Positions 33,096 to 43,823 of a stretch of DNA of 43,823 bases are shown one piece after another. The DNA comes from Seison nebaliae. Taxonomy: Eukaryota > Rotifera > Pararotatoria > Seisonacea > Seisonidae. Below the pieces are notes generated by a model that had not been told where the DNA came from, did no database searches, and worked only from the letters and a program-made list of their open reading frames with translations. A program made the position numbers and the translations under genes. The stretch spans positions 1-43,823 of the forward strand of contig JALJEE010001001.1 of NCBI GenBank assembly GCA_023231475.1. Direction: 5' to 3'. The number at the start of each line of letters is the position of its first letter. The stretch's first letter is position 1.

Positions 33096-33678
33096 AATGT
33101 AACTAAACAGTAAGCTAGCTAAAACAGTAACTTTGTCTAAAATTCTCAAAATATTGAACAAAAAATTTAATTCTGGGGCATTTCCAACCTTTCTATATAC
33201 ATTGTATATACATCTGTATAACTTCACAATCTTCTTATGTAGAATATTGTTGGTCAAAGTAGACATTTCGGAACTATTGGGGCTGTGAATGTAGTAATAC
33301 AAGTAGTAGTTATAATCGGTATAATCTTGTTAGTATAATCTTAGTAGGAATGCACCTTAAACATCCATTCAGAAGCCAATTCTGTTTTAAAATTATTATG
33401 CATGATTTTTTTAGTTTCTTTGCCGATTGCCAGAACTTGTGGTTCCATTGTCAGTTAGAAACTATATAATATATCGAAGTTATGAATGGTTTTGTAATAC
33501 CTCATAACCGCCTGATAACTTTCAGTTTCTATTGTATTATATCTATTAATGTTAACGATTTAAAAATTTGGATTTTTCTAACATTGTAAGTATGATTTAT
33601 CAATTTTTAGAAAAATTAGGAATTGATAGCTGAATTAATGGTACTTATATTGGTTCAATTAATTCCAAATTTTTCTTA

Positions 33679-33849
33679 TGATTATTCCACATCATTGTGG
33701 TGATTTTTAAAAAAAAATAAGTAAATCCGTTAATTTAGAAAATTGGAAAAAAAAATCAATGTATGTAAAAAAATTTTTTTCCAATTTTTAAAAATAACGG
33801 ATTTACTTAATTTTTTTTTAAAAAGCACCACAATGATGTGGTATAATCA
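33679..33849. mobile_element. Palindromic MITE flanked by TA
   Basis: The ~70-base arms are near-perfect inverted copies: TGATTATTCCACATCATTGT at the left end against TGATTATACCACATCATTGT read inward from the right end, both continuing through GTAAATCCGTTA. The central loop is about 30 bases. TA dinucleotides abut both ends (33677-33678 and 33850-33851), as expected for a Tc1/mariner-type target duplication. No coding capacity. The arms are close to identical, suggesting a fairly young insertion. Confidence 0.8.
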
Positions 33850-34197
33850 TAGCATTTTATCAAAATAGAAAAAAGCATTTTTTTGAAAAAATGAATGGAT
33901 TTTTTATCGACTGAGAATGTTCCTAGAATCTCAACAGTCAACTGTTTATTTTTTATTTTTCCCCGACTATTATTTCTCCGTCATTCATATAAAAAAATAT
34001 TATTCTTAAATCAAATTTGTAAAATAAAGAAATTTTTATTTATATTTTGTATTGAAAAGTTCAACAATATGATGATATGTTTTTTTGTAGTAGTCAAATA
34101 ATTGGTGTATAATGGATTGTCCTCTCCGTCACAGGAGACAGAAGAAAGAAAATTTCTTATTTTAAGATAAATGAAAAGTTTAAAGAAAATGTTTCTT

Positions 34198-34360
34198 CCC
34201 ACCAATTCTTCTTTCGATGTTTGATGAAAGTTTTTTTATTTCAAATTTAAAAAAAAACTTTCATCGGTAAACGAACAACTAATACCGTTTGAAATTGAGT
34301 TGTGAATAAAAAATTTTTAAAATGGATAAAATTAGAAAAGAAAATTACTTCCGACGTCAC
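34198..34360. repeat. Dispersed repeat, copy 2
   Basis: Partner of the repeat at 32945-33095, about 1.25 kb away, with the palindromic MITE between them. It ends about 55 bases from the distal CARM1 terminal exon and so may lie in that transcript's 3' UTR. Confidence 0.5.
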
Positions 34361-34415
34361 GGACTGTTCATTAATAATAATAAAATGTTTCTGACGACTT
34401 ACAACTTTAAGTCGA

Positions 34416-37057
34416 TTATTTTTTTCGAGTAGATCGATCTCGATGAGAATGAAAATCTTCATTATTCTTTCCATTCGTCATTCCAAAAGACGAATTTTGA
34501 TTAGAAGTAAATGTTTGATTAGTTGACGTCACCGAAGCTGATGTGTTCGAATTATTCATCGTTGTTGATTGTAGATGAGAAGTGATTTGAGTAGCATCAG
34601 GCATCGGCATTTGTGACATGACATTATTTGTATATCTGAAAATGATTTGAGGATTTAATTTAAATTTTATTTGAAATTGATTATTTTCCTCAAACTATTT
34701 TTTTAATAATATTTTCATTAAATCAAATTAAATAAATGAGAAGGAATTGTGTTAAATGAAAGAAGTGAAAGAAATATCTCTTAATAATATTTGAAAAGAA
34801 ATAAAGAATGACTTTATTTTTAGTATGAAATAGAAAAGAAAACGGAAATTTTTTTATATTTTACATAATTAAGTTTAGCTCGACTTAAAAATATGAAACT
34901 AATTCTACTATATTTCTACCACTCTTAATACTGTTCTCCACTTTCGAAGCAACCACCTTCCTCTTCATTCTGCTCTTCCTCTTCTACATCCTCAAATGAT
35001 TCGACCTGTTTATATCTCATCTTCTTATCATAAAACACTTCGCCTAAATTCCACATACTGGGAATAGCTTGATATCTTCCAAATTCATTAGGTGAACGAG
35101 AAAGTTATAGAGAGAGTTAAAAGTAACCTGAAATATGGATTCTTCAAATCTAATTCGTTCGTGGATCGAGTGATTCCTTCTCGACCATCAACGAACATTT
35201 CCATTTTGATATCATAACTTTGTCTAGAAAGAAGAGAAATTTTAGATAATTGAAGAATGAAGAAAAGATATAGATAAACTTCTTATTCGCTATCATTTCA
35301 ATATGTCCTTTCAAGATTTCACCTTTGAATACGAAAATCGGATTGGGCAAACAACATCGTACTTGATACCAATGTGTCAATGGTTGACCTGGTGCCGTTG
35401 TCAACCAACTGGTGACACTAAAGAAAGAAAATTTATTATTATTAGAATTTCAAAAAAATTTGATTTATTCAAACTTCTTTCCAATGAATGCCACGTCGAA
35501 CCAGAACGCTAATCCGTGAATATTCGATGTCTTTCGACAACGATATTTGACGGGGAAACTGATGGTGTGAAGACTCTCCTCGGAACTTTTGAGGAAATCA
35601 ATTTCATAATATTGACTCTCTTCTGATACGTCACATATTCGAATGTCGAATGTATCCTGTATGAAGGGAATTGATGAAAATGAAATTGAGAGAATTACAA
35701 ATAATAATATTGAAAAATAATAATGAGAAATGAACCACAATGGGTTGACGGAAACTTTCAGCGATAGCAGCTTGTTGCAAAGAAGAAATGTCGAGATTAA
35801 AGAAACATTTCTGCGTCCAAAAATTCCCTTTCGCTGCCATTTCCATATAGAGCATTTCATCACAAAATGGAATGCAATATAGAATACCTTTCGTTGGATA
35901 CATGTTACCGTTGGGTTTGAGGAATTTTCTCGCGTGAATATAACTCTCTAACATTCGTTCATTAATGAGCATATATCCCATCGGTTCACTAATGATAATA
36001 TCAGCCTTTTCAGGTAAATCGATATCTTCCACTTTTCCCGTAACAATTTTGAGTCGATCATTCAACTGATTGGAATCGACGAGATGTTGAGCATGTTGTG
36101 CAATAGAACTAGCTTCAATTGCATAAACTCTTTTAGCGCCAGCTTGTAAAGCGAAATGAGATAATATTCCAGAACCAGTTCCAACATCAATAACGACTGC
36201 ATCTCGGAATTCATCCAAATTATCCAACATCGCTCTCTGATAAGTTGATGTACGAATATAATCTTGCATCATATTCTGTTGTTGTGACAAATAACCATAA
36301 TATTGGAAATATTGTTCGGCTGAACCATCTTCTGTACGATCAGCGAAAATGGAATCTTTTTTAATTCCAGTTCGAATGTCATTCATTATGGATTTGAATC
36401 GATTCAATTCTAATAAGAAATTAAAAGGTTAAAAGAAAATAGGAAAGTTAAAAAGAATATGGAAATTAACCTGAAACATTATCGAATAGAATGAATAAAT
36501 TATCATGCGCTTCATTGGCGATTAAGCAAGCTCGAGTACCAACTTGACAATGTTCAGAATGACGATTTAATCTGATTTCTCGTTTGACATCACCATTTGA
36601 TGAGCCTGAAAAGATGAAATTTGAAAAAGTGAAAATGGAAAATTCAAACTCAAAATCTGTAGAAGTGATTCAGGTGAATGCATCAAAATGTCGATTTGAA
36701 GTGATTTGTCGGAAATGGTTGTCATCTGACCATACTGAGACATAGTAGCAACGAAAGTCTTTTCGAACTTTTGCTGGAAATGGAAAGGAAATGATGATGA
36801 AAGAAATGGAAAATGGAAAAAGAAACATTTAAAGTTCCAGATTGTTTCGAATGTTTCTTGGAGATCGTCTTCTGACTATGACCGTTGCTACTGTTAGGAA
36901 CATTATTATTACTCAGACTATTATTACTGTTATTATTATTGTTATTATTGTTATTTTTGTTAAGAGAAGCAGGTGAATTATTGGATGTTGGAAAACCATC
37001 GTCGAACTTCTTTTTCTGTTTCTGCATCGTACTTGAATTGTGTTTGCTGCTCGACAT
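34416..37057 (-). CDS. CARM1: CARM1/PRMT4 arginine methyltransferase with two possible last exons
   Basis: Minus-strand exons 37057..36827, 36773..36650, 36605..36471, 36409..35736, 35656..35475, 35417..35280, 35223..35128, then either 35075..34925 (576 aa) or 34635..34416 (599 aa). All phases close. The N-terminus is Asn-rich; a PH-like segment precedes the catalytic core: [23 protein letters not shown] motif [12 protein letters not shown], double-E loop [42 protein letters not shown] loop PLTHWYQV and LDLKNPYFR. Spacing matches human CARM1 throughout. CARM1 asymmetrically dimethylates histone H3 and splicing or transcription factors. The two C-terminal tails differ: one acidic ([11 protein letters not shown]), one Ser/Thr/Asn-rich ending RSTRKK. 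Confidence 0.95.
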
Positions 37058-37410
37058 TATTGGAAGATCGTTCGTCGTCGGATAAGAGAGAATAATTAAC
37101 GTCTAAATAGTAGTAGATCGATACAATCGAAATGATGAGGAGTTGTTTCGTTCCTTTCGTGATAAAGAAATGATGATGGTGATGGTGTCTAACTAAAAGA
37201 GAATTGGGTTGAAGATAAAAGATAAAATCGAATGAAAATGAGAAATGAAAATCGTATTGGATTGAATCGTCTCAATCAACTCAAATTAGAAAGATAAATT
37301 CGCAAATTAATTTCTTACACCGTTCTTTTTTATAGTTCCTTTCACTCTCTCCCTTCTCCTCCTCTCCCTTCACACATCACAACAATTCCATTGAAATCCC
37401 ATTTCTTTTT

Positions 37411-37665
37411 TCACTTTTGCATTTCGACTTTAAACACAAATCTTAATTCAATCCAATTCTCCAACGATAGTCTCCCAACACATTCAGTTCGTTTTTGTCC
37501 ATTTTTGTCCAGATAAACAACCCATCTCCCACCAACTTTCCAAACTTCTTTTAATATATCCCTAGAAAAAGAAGTTCGACGAAAATTTCTTGTTAGTCCA
37601 TTTGCCGCCCTCCACCCACCCCCGGCTTGTATCTTCTCGACATATTGAACGTTTCCCGGCTCGAA
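37411..37665 (-). CDS. Possible orphan coding exon
   Basis: An 85-codon open frame on the minus strand that begins after an acceptor-like CGTCCAG and ends TGA, without an ATG near its start. The translation looks protein-like: EPGNVQYVEKIQAGGGW, then VGGRWVVYLDKNGQKRTE, then LSLENWIELRF. It is more GC-rich than its surroundings. No upstream exon was found. A second frame over the same bases holds an ATG (MSRRYKPG..) but stops quickly. It could be a coding exon, or 5' leader of CARM1 that happens to be open. Confidence 0.25.
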   Translation of the reverse strand, partial: FEPGNVQYVEKIQAGGGWRAANGLTRNFRRTSFSRDILKEVWKVGGRWVVYLDKNGQKRTECVGRLSLENWIELRFVFKVEMQK

Positions 37666-37870
37666 CTGGACGAAAAATTAATTTGACATGACACAATTTT
37701 GACGCAACGATAAAATGACGGAAGGGATGAGAGAGGAAGAGAAGTGAACGAGATGAATAACTTAATTTTTAATTTAAATGAATGGAAAGACAAAAAAAAG
37801 GAATTTTTGGATAATTCTCTAAATTCATCATATTGTTGCTGTTAATATTTGTTGTTGTTGTTGTTTTGGG

Positions 37871-37910
37871 AGGGAGAGAGAGGGAGAGAGAGAGAGAGAG
37901 AAAGAGAGAG
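37871..37910. repeat. (GA)n microsatellite
   Basis: A polypurine GA-rich tract of about 40 bases, next to a GTT-repeat. It lies between CARM1 and PPP6R in their shared flank, and may act as a promoter-region GAGA tract, but nothing shows this directly. Confidence 0.7.
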
Positions 37911-38157
37911 ATCAGTGGTGGATTGAATCTCGTTTGAACGAAAGAAGTGAAAATAAATTTTTTTTTGCTATTTAAAATGGTTTGGAAAGTGTGAAGAAAA
38001 AAAAAAAAGGAAAAGTTATATAAATTCATCTTATATTGTGGGTCATCAGTCAATCCCACGTCTCAAATGAGCAATGAAGTGTAACGATAGATGAATATCG
38101 TCAACGAGGAAGATGGATAGGCCTCTCCTCTCAGCAAAGAAGTTATTCCAACAGATT

Positions 38158-41100
38158 TCATTCGACATCATCAGCATGTTCGATCAGTTTCTCTTTCCAT
38201 TCTATTTCATCATTCTCCCCCTCCTCTTCTCTATCTTGTTTATCGATTGTCTCCGCTATCTTCTCCATGAGCGCATTATGCTCCCTCATCATCACCTTCT
38301 CCATGTTCTCACTTTTATCATTCAGTACGTTCAGGTGTTCACCTATCACATCCTTCTCCAATAACTTACTGTCCAATGCGACCGATTGAATTTTCGTTCC
38401 TTCGTCTAACACGAAAGTCTCACTAATTATCACAAATGAAATTAAATGTTAATTTGATGAAAATGATAACGAATAATTTAACGATGAAATTTCTTTGTCA
38501 ATCGATTTCGCACTAATCTTCTCGATGGACGAAAAGTCATTTATTGATTTATCATATGTTTTCGTTATTCCTTTCAGCCACTATACACGTCCGCGACAAT
38601 TAGACAAATCTCATATTAAAAGAAAAAGTTCGAAATTTAAAGGAACACTCAATTCTTCTGGTGGGCAATCGATATCGTTGAACTTCGACTCAATGTCATT
38701 CGTTTTCGTCTTCGATTTCAATAACTATTTGAATAATAATAATAATCAAAGAAAAAATTATAAATAACTTTTAGATTGTCGAATAATCGACTTTCAAATG
38801 TGTCAACATGTTTCGCAATAAACGTCTTCCATGATTCCCATTGTTTCTCCTCAATTTCTAAAGAATAAATTTAAAAAATTTTCAAAAAACAAACTATTAG
38901 ATGAGTAAGAAATAAAATAATTGTTGAGAAATTTCATTGAAAAAAAAAATGAAATTATTCTCCTGAAAGAAAAAAAAAGATGATGTGATTGATCAGAAAG
39001 GAGTTTATGATGAATTCGTGAAGGAATAGATAAAGAATGAAATAATTATAAACTTGGGATAATTTCATCTTTGACGAATTGTTTAATTTCTTTTTTTTTC
39101 TTATCAAATTGGAAAATTTCCGATTTGGATATATCGAGAAATTTCTTTATGATCAACAACGATTTGTTGATGGAAGAATACAAATAACAGTTTTGATAAG
39201 AGAATGAATTATTTTCATAAATGGCCAGTAATTGTGGGAGACAATGGAAATCATGGAACAATTTTCGAATGGAAGGTAATTGGACGAATGACAATTGACC
39301 TGAATCGATATATTTCATGCAATTCGTATTGATATTGAGAAGATAGGACATTTTCTTATAATTGGAATTCGTTTCATTTTTCTCCGTTTGGAAATAGAAG
39401 TTGATTGAGGAAAACAGTAGAAAATCGAAGAAACGGAAAAAGTTTTTCTGGAAGAAATTTTTCTTTAAGTGCACCGACGTCAATCGGAAGAGGATGGAGG
39501 GGAAATTAGTGGAGAATAATTTCTCGTAATAATTCGTTGAGATGTCGATGATAGTCGTGATATCTTGAATGACATATTGTTTCTTATGGGACGTTCTCGG
39601 TTCGTAGTCCAATTGACTCATATCGCTTTCGGCGACTGATTTGGAAATAAGTGACAGATAATTAGTAGGTAACATTAAATTGACGAGTGTCATCTCAATA
39701 TCTTGTTTGAATCGACATAATGCTAAATCGTCTTCTTCTTCATGTTTTTCTTCTTTTTTCGTCATTTCCTCATTTAATTGGAGAACGTCGACGAGTGTGT
39801 TAATATGTTCGATTTGGATGAATTTCATTAGATTTATAAGACTCTGCACACAAATATTCCACATGATAAATTCTCTCGAATCATTCAATGATAATTCTGT
39901 CGTCACATTTTCCGTATGTGGTTGTTGTTCGACATCGTCGTTGAAAGGAGAGAAGGTATGGAATGGAGAGAAATTGGAATTGTTAGCGGCGGTCGATGGA
40001 AAAGTGTCGGCTAAAGGATTACTTTCTCCTTCGATTCGATTTAATGAAACGACGAGGAGAACATTGACAATACATCGAATAGATAAAAGATTATTCTTAT
40101 TCTTCACTAATAAATCGAGAAGACGTTCAATGAATTCTTTAGATTGGAAATATTCGCCTGAATAAGAGAAGGGAGCAAATTGAACGATATGTCTCAATTC
40201 GCAATTAAACGAATTCTTCATCATTGTACTATTGATCATTTTCCGCATAATTTGTTCACGCTCATCATTGATGAGGAGAACGATTAATGTGGAACTGGAT
40301 AATGCTAAATTGTAATCGAAATTGCCATTTATTTCACTCATGAGATCGAGTAATTTCTCGATAAGATTCGTCTCTTTCAGGAATTTGAGGATGATCCGAT
40401 TATATTTGAGAGAATTTATCGTTCCTATCAATGTTTGGAAAAGTTCGATTGTGGCACTCTTGTCCAAATGCCATAGAAATATATTCACCATCTCTTCATT
40501 GTCAAGAATTAATTTATCGAATTTAGCAAACTCACGAATCATTTCATCATCACCATCCTTCTCATCATTCTTATTCTCCACATCATTATCATTTCCATTC
40601 TCTTCTTTCGATTCTTCGTGGTAATATTCGAATCGATTTTTCGGATCAAAATATTCACCAAACCAAAAATTCAAGATCTTTTCTCGAGAAAAATTCATTT
40701 TAGAGGAAATCCTCCACTAATCGAAAATGGGAAACCGTCAGCGTGAAATTGCGGAGGAGATAATGGAGAATCTTTATCAGATTCGAATAGAAAAATGACT
40801 CGACACTTCTATCCAAGAGATGCTCATGAATTTTAATCATTAACGATTCATTTTGACTCAAATCTTTGAGGAGAACCGATTTCGGAATGGTGAGTAATTC
40901 GGTAGCTCGATTCGACAATCTTTTCTTAAATAAATTCAACTGAATTGTGGGAAATTGAACTAACTGAATCATTTCATCATTCTCATCATTCGTTTCATTC
41001 ACTTCGTCAGTTTCCGCATGAATTGTCGGACTTTCTTTCTTCTCTTCAATTTTTCCTTTGCCACAAACGAATTCGAATATTTCCAGAAATTTATGTTCAT

Positions 41101-41308
41101 TTGCGAAACTTTAAAGGAAGAGAATTGGACAAATGGAAATTATTATGGGAAATTTAAACAATTCAAATAATTTCTTATTTTGATCTCGCATTGCCTGAAT
41201 GATGAATGATTTCTTTAATAAATTGTACGTTGTCCATTCATCGGGATCGCCAAGATAAGTTGATTCATCGGTCGTCCTGTCCAACTCCCAAAATAGATCC
41301 ATATTCAT
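38158..41308 (-). CDS. PPP6R/SAPS-domain regulator of protein phosphatase 6
   Basis: Seven exons on the minus strand: 41308..41160, 41108..40736, 40716..39054, 38857..38769, 38724..38649, 38570..38483, 38422..38158; 900 aa, phases closing. SAPS landmarks: MDLFWELDRT, DQNKKLFEFF (family QNKKLLDFL), RATELLTIPKS (family CELLTSDVS), VNIFLWHLDKSATIELFQTL, ILKFLKETNLIEKLLDLM and EFIERLLDLLVKN, then IKQFVKDEIIP and EEKQWESWKTF, equivalent to LIKDLP and RERWETFCT in PPP6R3. The C-terminus is charged. The protein targets PP6 catalytic subunit (Sit4 in yeast). The join between exons 2 and 3 needs a 19-nt intron, the only doubtful one. Confidence 0.88.
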
Positions 41309-42141
41309 CTACAAAGATATTTCTCTATGTATTTATTTATATATGTCTATTCCTTTAAATAAAGTCAAATTCCTCGAATTTATTTATAGAAATGTCCCTT
41401 AAAAATTAAAATAAATAAATGCTCCCTAAAAAATCCATCGATTCACTCACTTCTCTACTGTCCTCTCATGCCATTTCCATTTGTAAAATATAAGCCCATG
41501 TCCTCATTCATTATTGCCTTGAAATATTCTCATTATCATTTGTTTCCAAAGCAAATAAATGGAATATCCATTCATTTATTTCTTATTTCATTCAATTTTC
41601 TTTTCAAATAATCGATAAATTCCCCATGAAATCGTTCTTTTCCTTTCCTATTTCAATTACTACTCATTAACAACGAACTTATTATCATTATATCTCTCAT
41701 AACCATTTTCGTTTATTTGTAAAATTCTATTTGAAAATAATTAATTATTTATTTCAATTTGTTAATACTCAATAAATGTCAATATCATTCTCATCGATTT
41801 CTTAACATATATAACATTAACCAAAATTCTCATGGGAAAAACAAAGTGTTTGAGAGAATGATAAATTCAATTTTATAGTTTCAGTCATAGTTTCATGAAA
41901 GATTCGTATAAGTCAATTTGTTGAACTGAAAGATTTGTTGAAGACTATGTTGGTTGTAAGTTAAAAAATGTACATGAATGGAATTGTAGAAAAGAAAACA
42001 AAAATCTTAAATATTCTTTTTAGATAAGACACAAAAAACTAAGAAAACATAAATAACGTAAAATGGATTTTATATGGTTTGGGATTTGGAAGAAATCACA
42101 CACTCTCTATAATCGTTTGATATGATTTTTTTCAATGATTA
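41309..42141. other. Intergenic spacer
   Basis: About 830 AT-rich bases upstream of PPP6R and downstream of the second Ulp1-like gene. No ORF, tRNA or repeat seen. Confidence 0.5.
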
Positions 42142-43130
42142 TTATCCTAATGGAAACAGTTTTTTCCTGTACAATTCATATCCTAATAAGAATTTGAGTT
42201 GAAGAATTTCTCGATTTTTGAATATGGGCATAATGCGGTGGGCTAAATACTTCAGATTTATTAACGTATAGAAACCACAACTCCGCAAGTCACTCTGAGA
42301 AGAAGTGTGTGGGACCATAATTTCCCATTTGTGATGTTTGTCTGTTATAGCACTATATGGTACAGGAATGTCCAATTCAGTAATTAAAGTCCCAAGTAAA
42401 TGAACTAGATAATTGGCATTTATATCCGTCATCCTTGGCTTGTTTTTGCAAGATTCATAAGTTATTAGAACTCCTTTCTCTAAATCCAAGACGACTAGCA
42501 AGTAATGAAAACCGTAAGAGTCGGTTGAAAATATCACTTGATATCTCTCTTGAAATCCTTTTTCTTTTCCTACTATTTTTCCCGCTAATGTTCTCATTAT
42601 CTGCTCACTCTCATTATCATTTTCTATTACTATCGGTGTGGTGGAACGCCTTGTTCTTTGAATTATCAAATGAAATAGAATTAGTTTTATAATTCCATTG
42701 GAAATAATGAAATTGATTGCACGTATAATTAGAAGTTAAAATGGATCTATACATTTAATAAAATTGTAAACTTCTGATATGCTTTTGTAGTCCAATCATT
42801 TGTTACTTCGTATGGGAAAATATTGTAAGGCATGATTGCTAAGTCAGCTAATAATAGTTGTAGAGGATATAAGAGTACGTCAGGATTTTGAACACCTTTC
42901 TCACTAAATAACGTGTCATATGTTCTAATCCATTTCTCATCGTTCAAGAAAGGCACGAGCATCAAATTGATATACTCATCTACTTTAGATGTACCTATAG
43001 ATTTTACTAAATGCCGTTTACAATAGTGTTCAACATCCTCTAAACTTTGTTGTTATGCTCATCAGAAATTAGAGAGAAACTTTTAGTTGTTTTGAATGGT
43101 TCAACCTCTTAAGTGAAACTGATTAATCAT
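42142..43130 (-). CDS. Ulp1/SENP-fold protease-like protein, second paralogue
   Basis: Minus strand, exons 43130..43106, 43039..42772 and 42655..42142 (introns 66 and 116 nt), 268 aa with phases closing. The first exon is only 25 nt, so the start is tentative. The C-terminal part has the C48 layout: His in YGFHYLLVVLD, an acidic residue in TYESC, Gln in SSQSDLRS and Cys in SCGFYTLIN, with the Q-x5-C-G spacing intact. The usual catalytic Asp appears to be Glu, which may weaken activity. The segment LKYLAHRIMP and the ending LGYELYRKKLFP parallel the gene at 10.5-11.6 kb. Unlike that gene, no signal peptide is visible. Substrate and role are unknown. Confidence 0.6.
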
Positions 43131-43586
43131 AAAAAATTATATATGAATTTAACCCTGTAGAAATTTTGATATTCTTTTAGTGAAGTAATAGAATGACCGT
43201 ATTATAATAAAAGTAGTAAAAAATTAAACCTTTCTGCGGGAATTCGAAATTCGAATTCGCAATTAAACTTTCTGATAGTTATTACTGAGAAACATAACTA
43301 GGGAAAAATATTTTAAGAATGAATACTTTCGATGTATAATTAGAACTATAATCAGTTGTCGGGCTATCATTCTGAATTCACATGGAATAAAATATTAATA
43401 GCTAAAAAACAGATTTAAAATTGTAGAAATAAAAGAAAAGGAAAAAGAAACGAATTTTCAGTTTTGAAAAAACTGGTCAAAATATAGTAACTGTATTCAG
43501 ATTTTCAAAAATTCATTTGGTGCTCAGGTGAAAATGTTACTAAACTTTATAAAAATCGGATTAATATTGTTGAAGAAAAGGTTGCC

Positions 43587-43777
43587 GGACACTTCTACTC
43601 CTTTTTCCTCTAATATAGGACACTTCTACGCCTTTTTCATACAAATTAGGACAGTTCTACGCCTTTTTTACAAATCAGGACAGTTCTACGCCTTTTAATA
43701 ACGTAATTAATGCGTCTTTAAAATTTTTTCGGACATTTTCACTCCTTCCTTAACAAAACACTTCGGGCACTTCTACA
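43587..43777. repeat. Tandem repeat, ~30-bp units
   Basis: Units starting GGACACTTCTAC or GGACAGTTCTAC, each followed by GCCTTTTT and an A/T spacer, begin at 43587, 43618, 43649 and 43678 (periods 31, 31, 29), with two more diverged units near 43730 and 43765. A poly-T run follows at the window end. The array may continue past the edge only if the T run is an interruption. The bases from 43131 to 43586 hold no recognised gene. Confidence 0.75.
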
Positions 43778-43784
43778 AAGTTCA

Positions 43785-43818
<34 letters not shown>

Positions 43819-43823
43819 AAATT

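Noticed and set aside
32928-33302. 124-codon minus-strand ORF containing the dispersed repeat.
   Set aside because: Low-quality composition, no homology recognised, and the repeat copy at 34.2 kb is conserved equally in all frames.
34247-34474. 75-codon minus-strand ORF.
   Set aside because: It overlaps the distal CARM1 exon in another frame and the repeat copy; looks like a by-product.
35303-35512. Plus-strand ORF of 69 codons.
   Set aside because: Lies opposite CARM1 exons with verified homology; antisense shadow.
37769-38059. Minus-strand ORF of 96 codons with poly-Phe and Ser-Leu repeats.
   Set aside because: It is the translation of poly-T, GA-microsatellite and GTT repeats, so not a credible protein.
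39680-40165. 161-codon plus-strand ORF.
   Set aside because: Fully opposite the PPP6R main exon; antisense shadow with Ser-rich composition.

Overview
This is a strongly AT-rich nuclear window from a compact animal genome. Short spliceosomal introns (mostly 41-61 nt, GT..AG), metazoan gene families (receptor tyrosine kinase, ionotropic glutamate receptor, CARM1, FIG4, animal heme peroxidase, stefin) and an ordinary nuclear tRNA gene support this. An apparently intact DRC1 gene (dynein regulatory complex) implies motile cilia or flagella, which argues against nematodes and most mites. A small ciliated invertebrate (orthonectid, flatworm or rotifer type) fits better, but the sequence does not settle the lineage.

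Layout: 1-1.5 kb, 3' part of a receptor tyrosine kinase (+). 1.8-2.8 kb, a CXorf65-like gene (-). 3.7-4.2 kb, a decayed Tc1/mariner transposon. 4.4-4.9 kb, a Ly6/three-finger secreted protein (+). 5.2-9.9 kb, a divergent ionotropic glutamate receptor of about 20 exons (+), with a MITE-like element just after its stop codon. 10.5-11.6 kb, a Ulp1-fold cysteine protease with a predicted signal peptide (-). 11.7-18.1 kb is gene-poor, with a foldback element, two decayed copies of one unknown gene and one small acidic-protein gene. 18.2-31.8 kb is a run of + strand genes: DRC1, stefin, tRNA-Thr(CGU), Jagunal, Asterix/WDR83OS, FIG4, heme peroxidase and a large unrecognised coiled-coil gene. 32.2-41.3 kb is mostly - strand: two small membrane or secreted ORFs, a palindromic MITE, a repeat pair, CARM1 with two possible last exons, and PPP6R/SAPS. 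42.1-43.1 kb is a second Ulp1-like gene (-), followed by a ~30-bp tandem repeat to the window end.

The genes do not form an operon or one pathway. Themes are signalling (kinase, glutamate receptor, PPP6 regulator, FIG4 lipid phosphatase), ER biology (Jagunal and Asterix are neighbours), ciliary motility (DRC1) and secreted or surface proteins (Ly6, peroxidase, Ulp1-like). Exon joins given below were worked out by hand from frame, phase and GT..AG signals; for DRC1, CARM1, PPP6R, peroxidase and both Ulp1-like genes every phase closes. Two joins in the glutamate receptor remain unresolved.

The observations most worth following are the two Ulp1-like proteases (one apparently secreted), the atypical pore of the glutamate receptor, the paired last exons of CARM1, and the very short and stop-free multiple-of-three introns.
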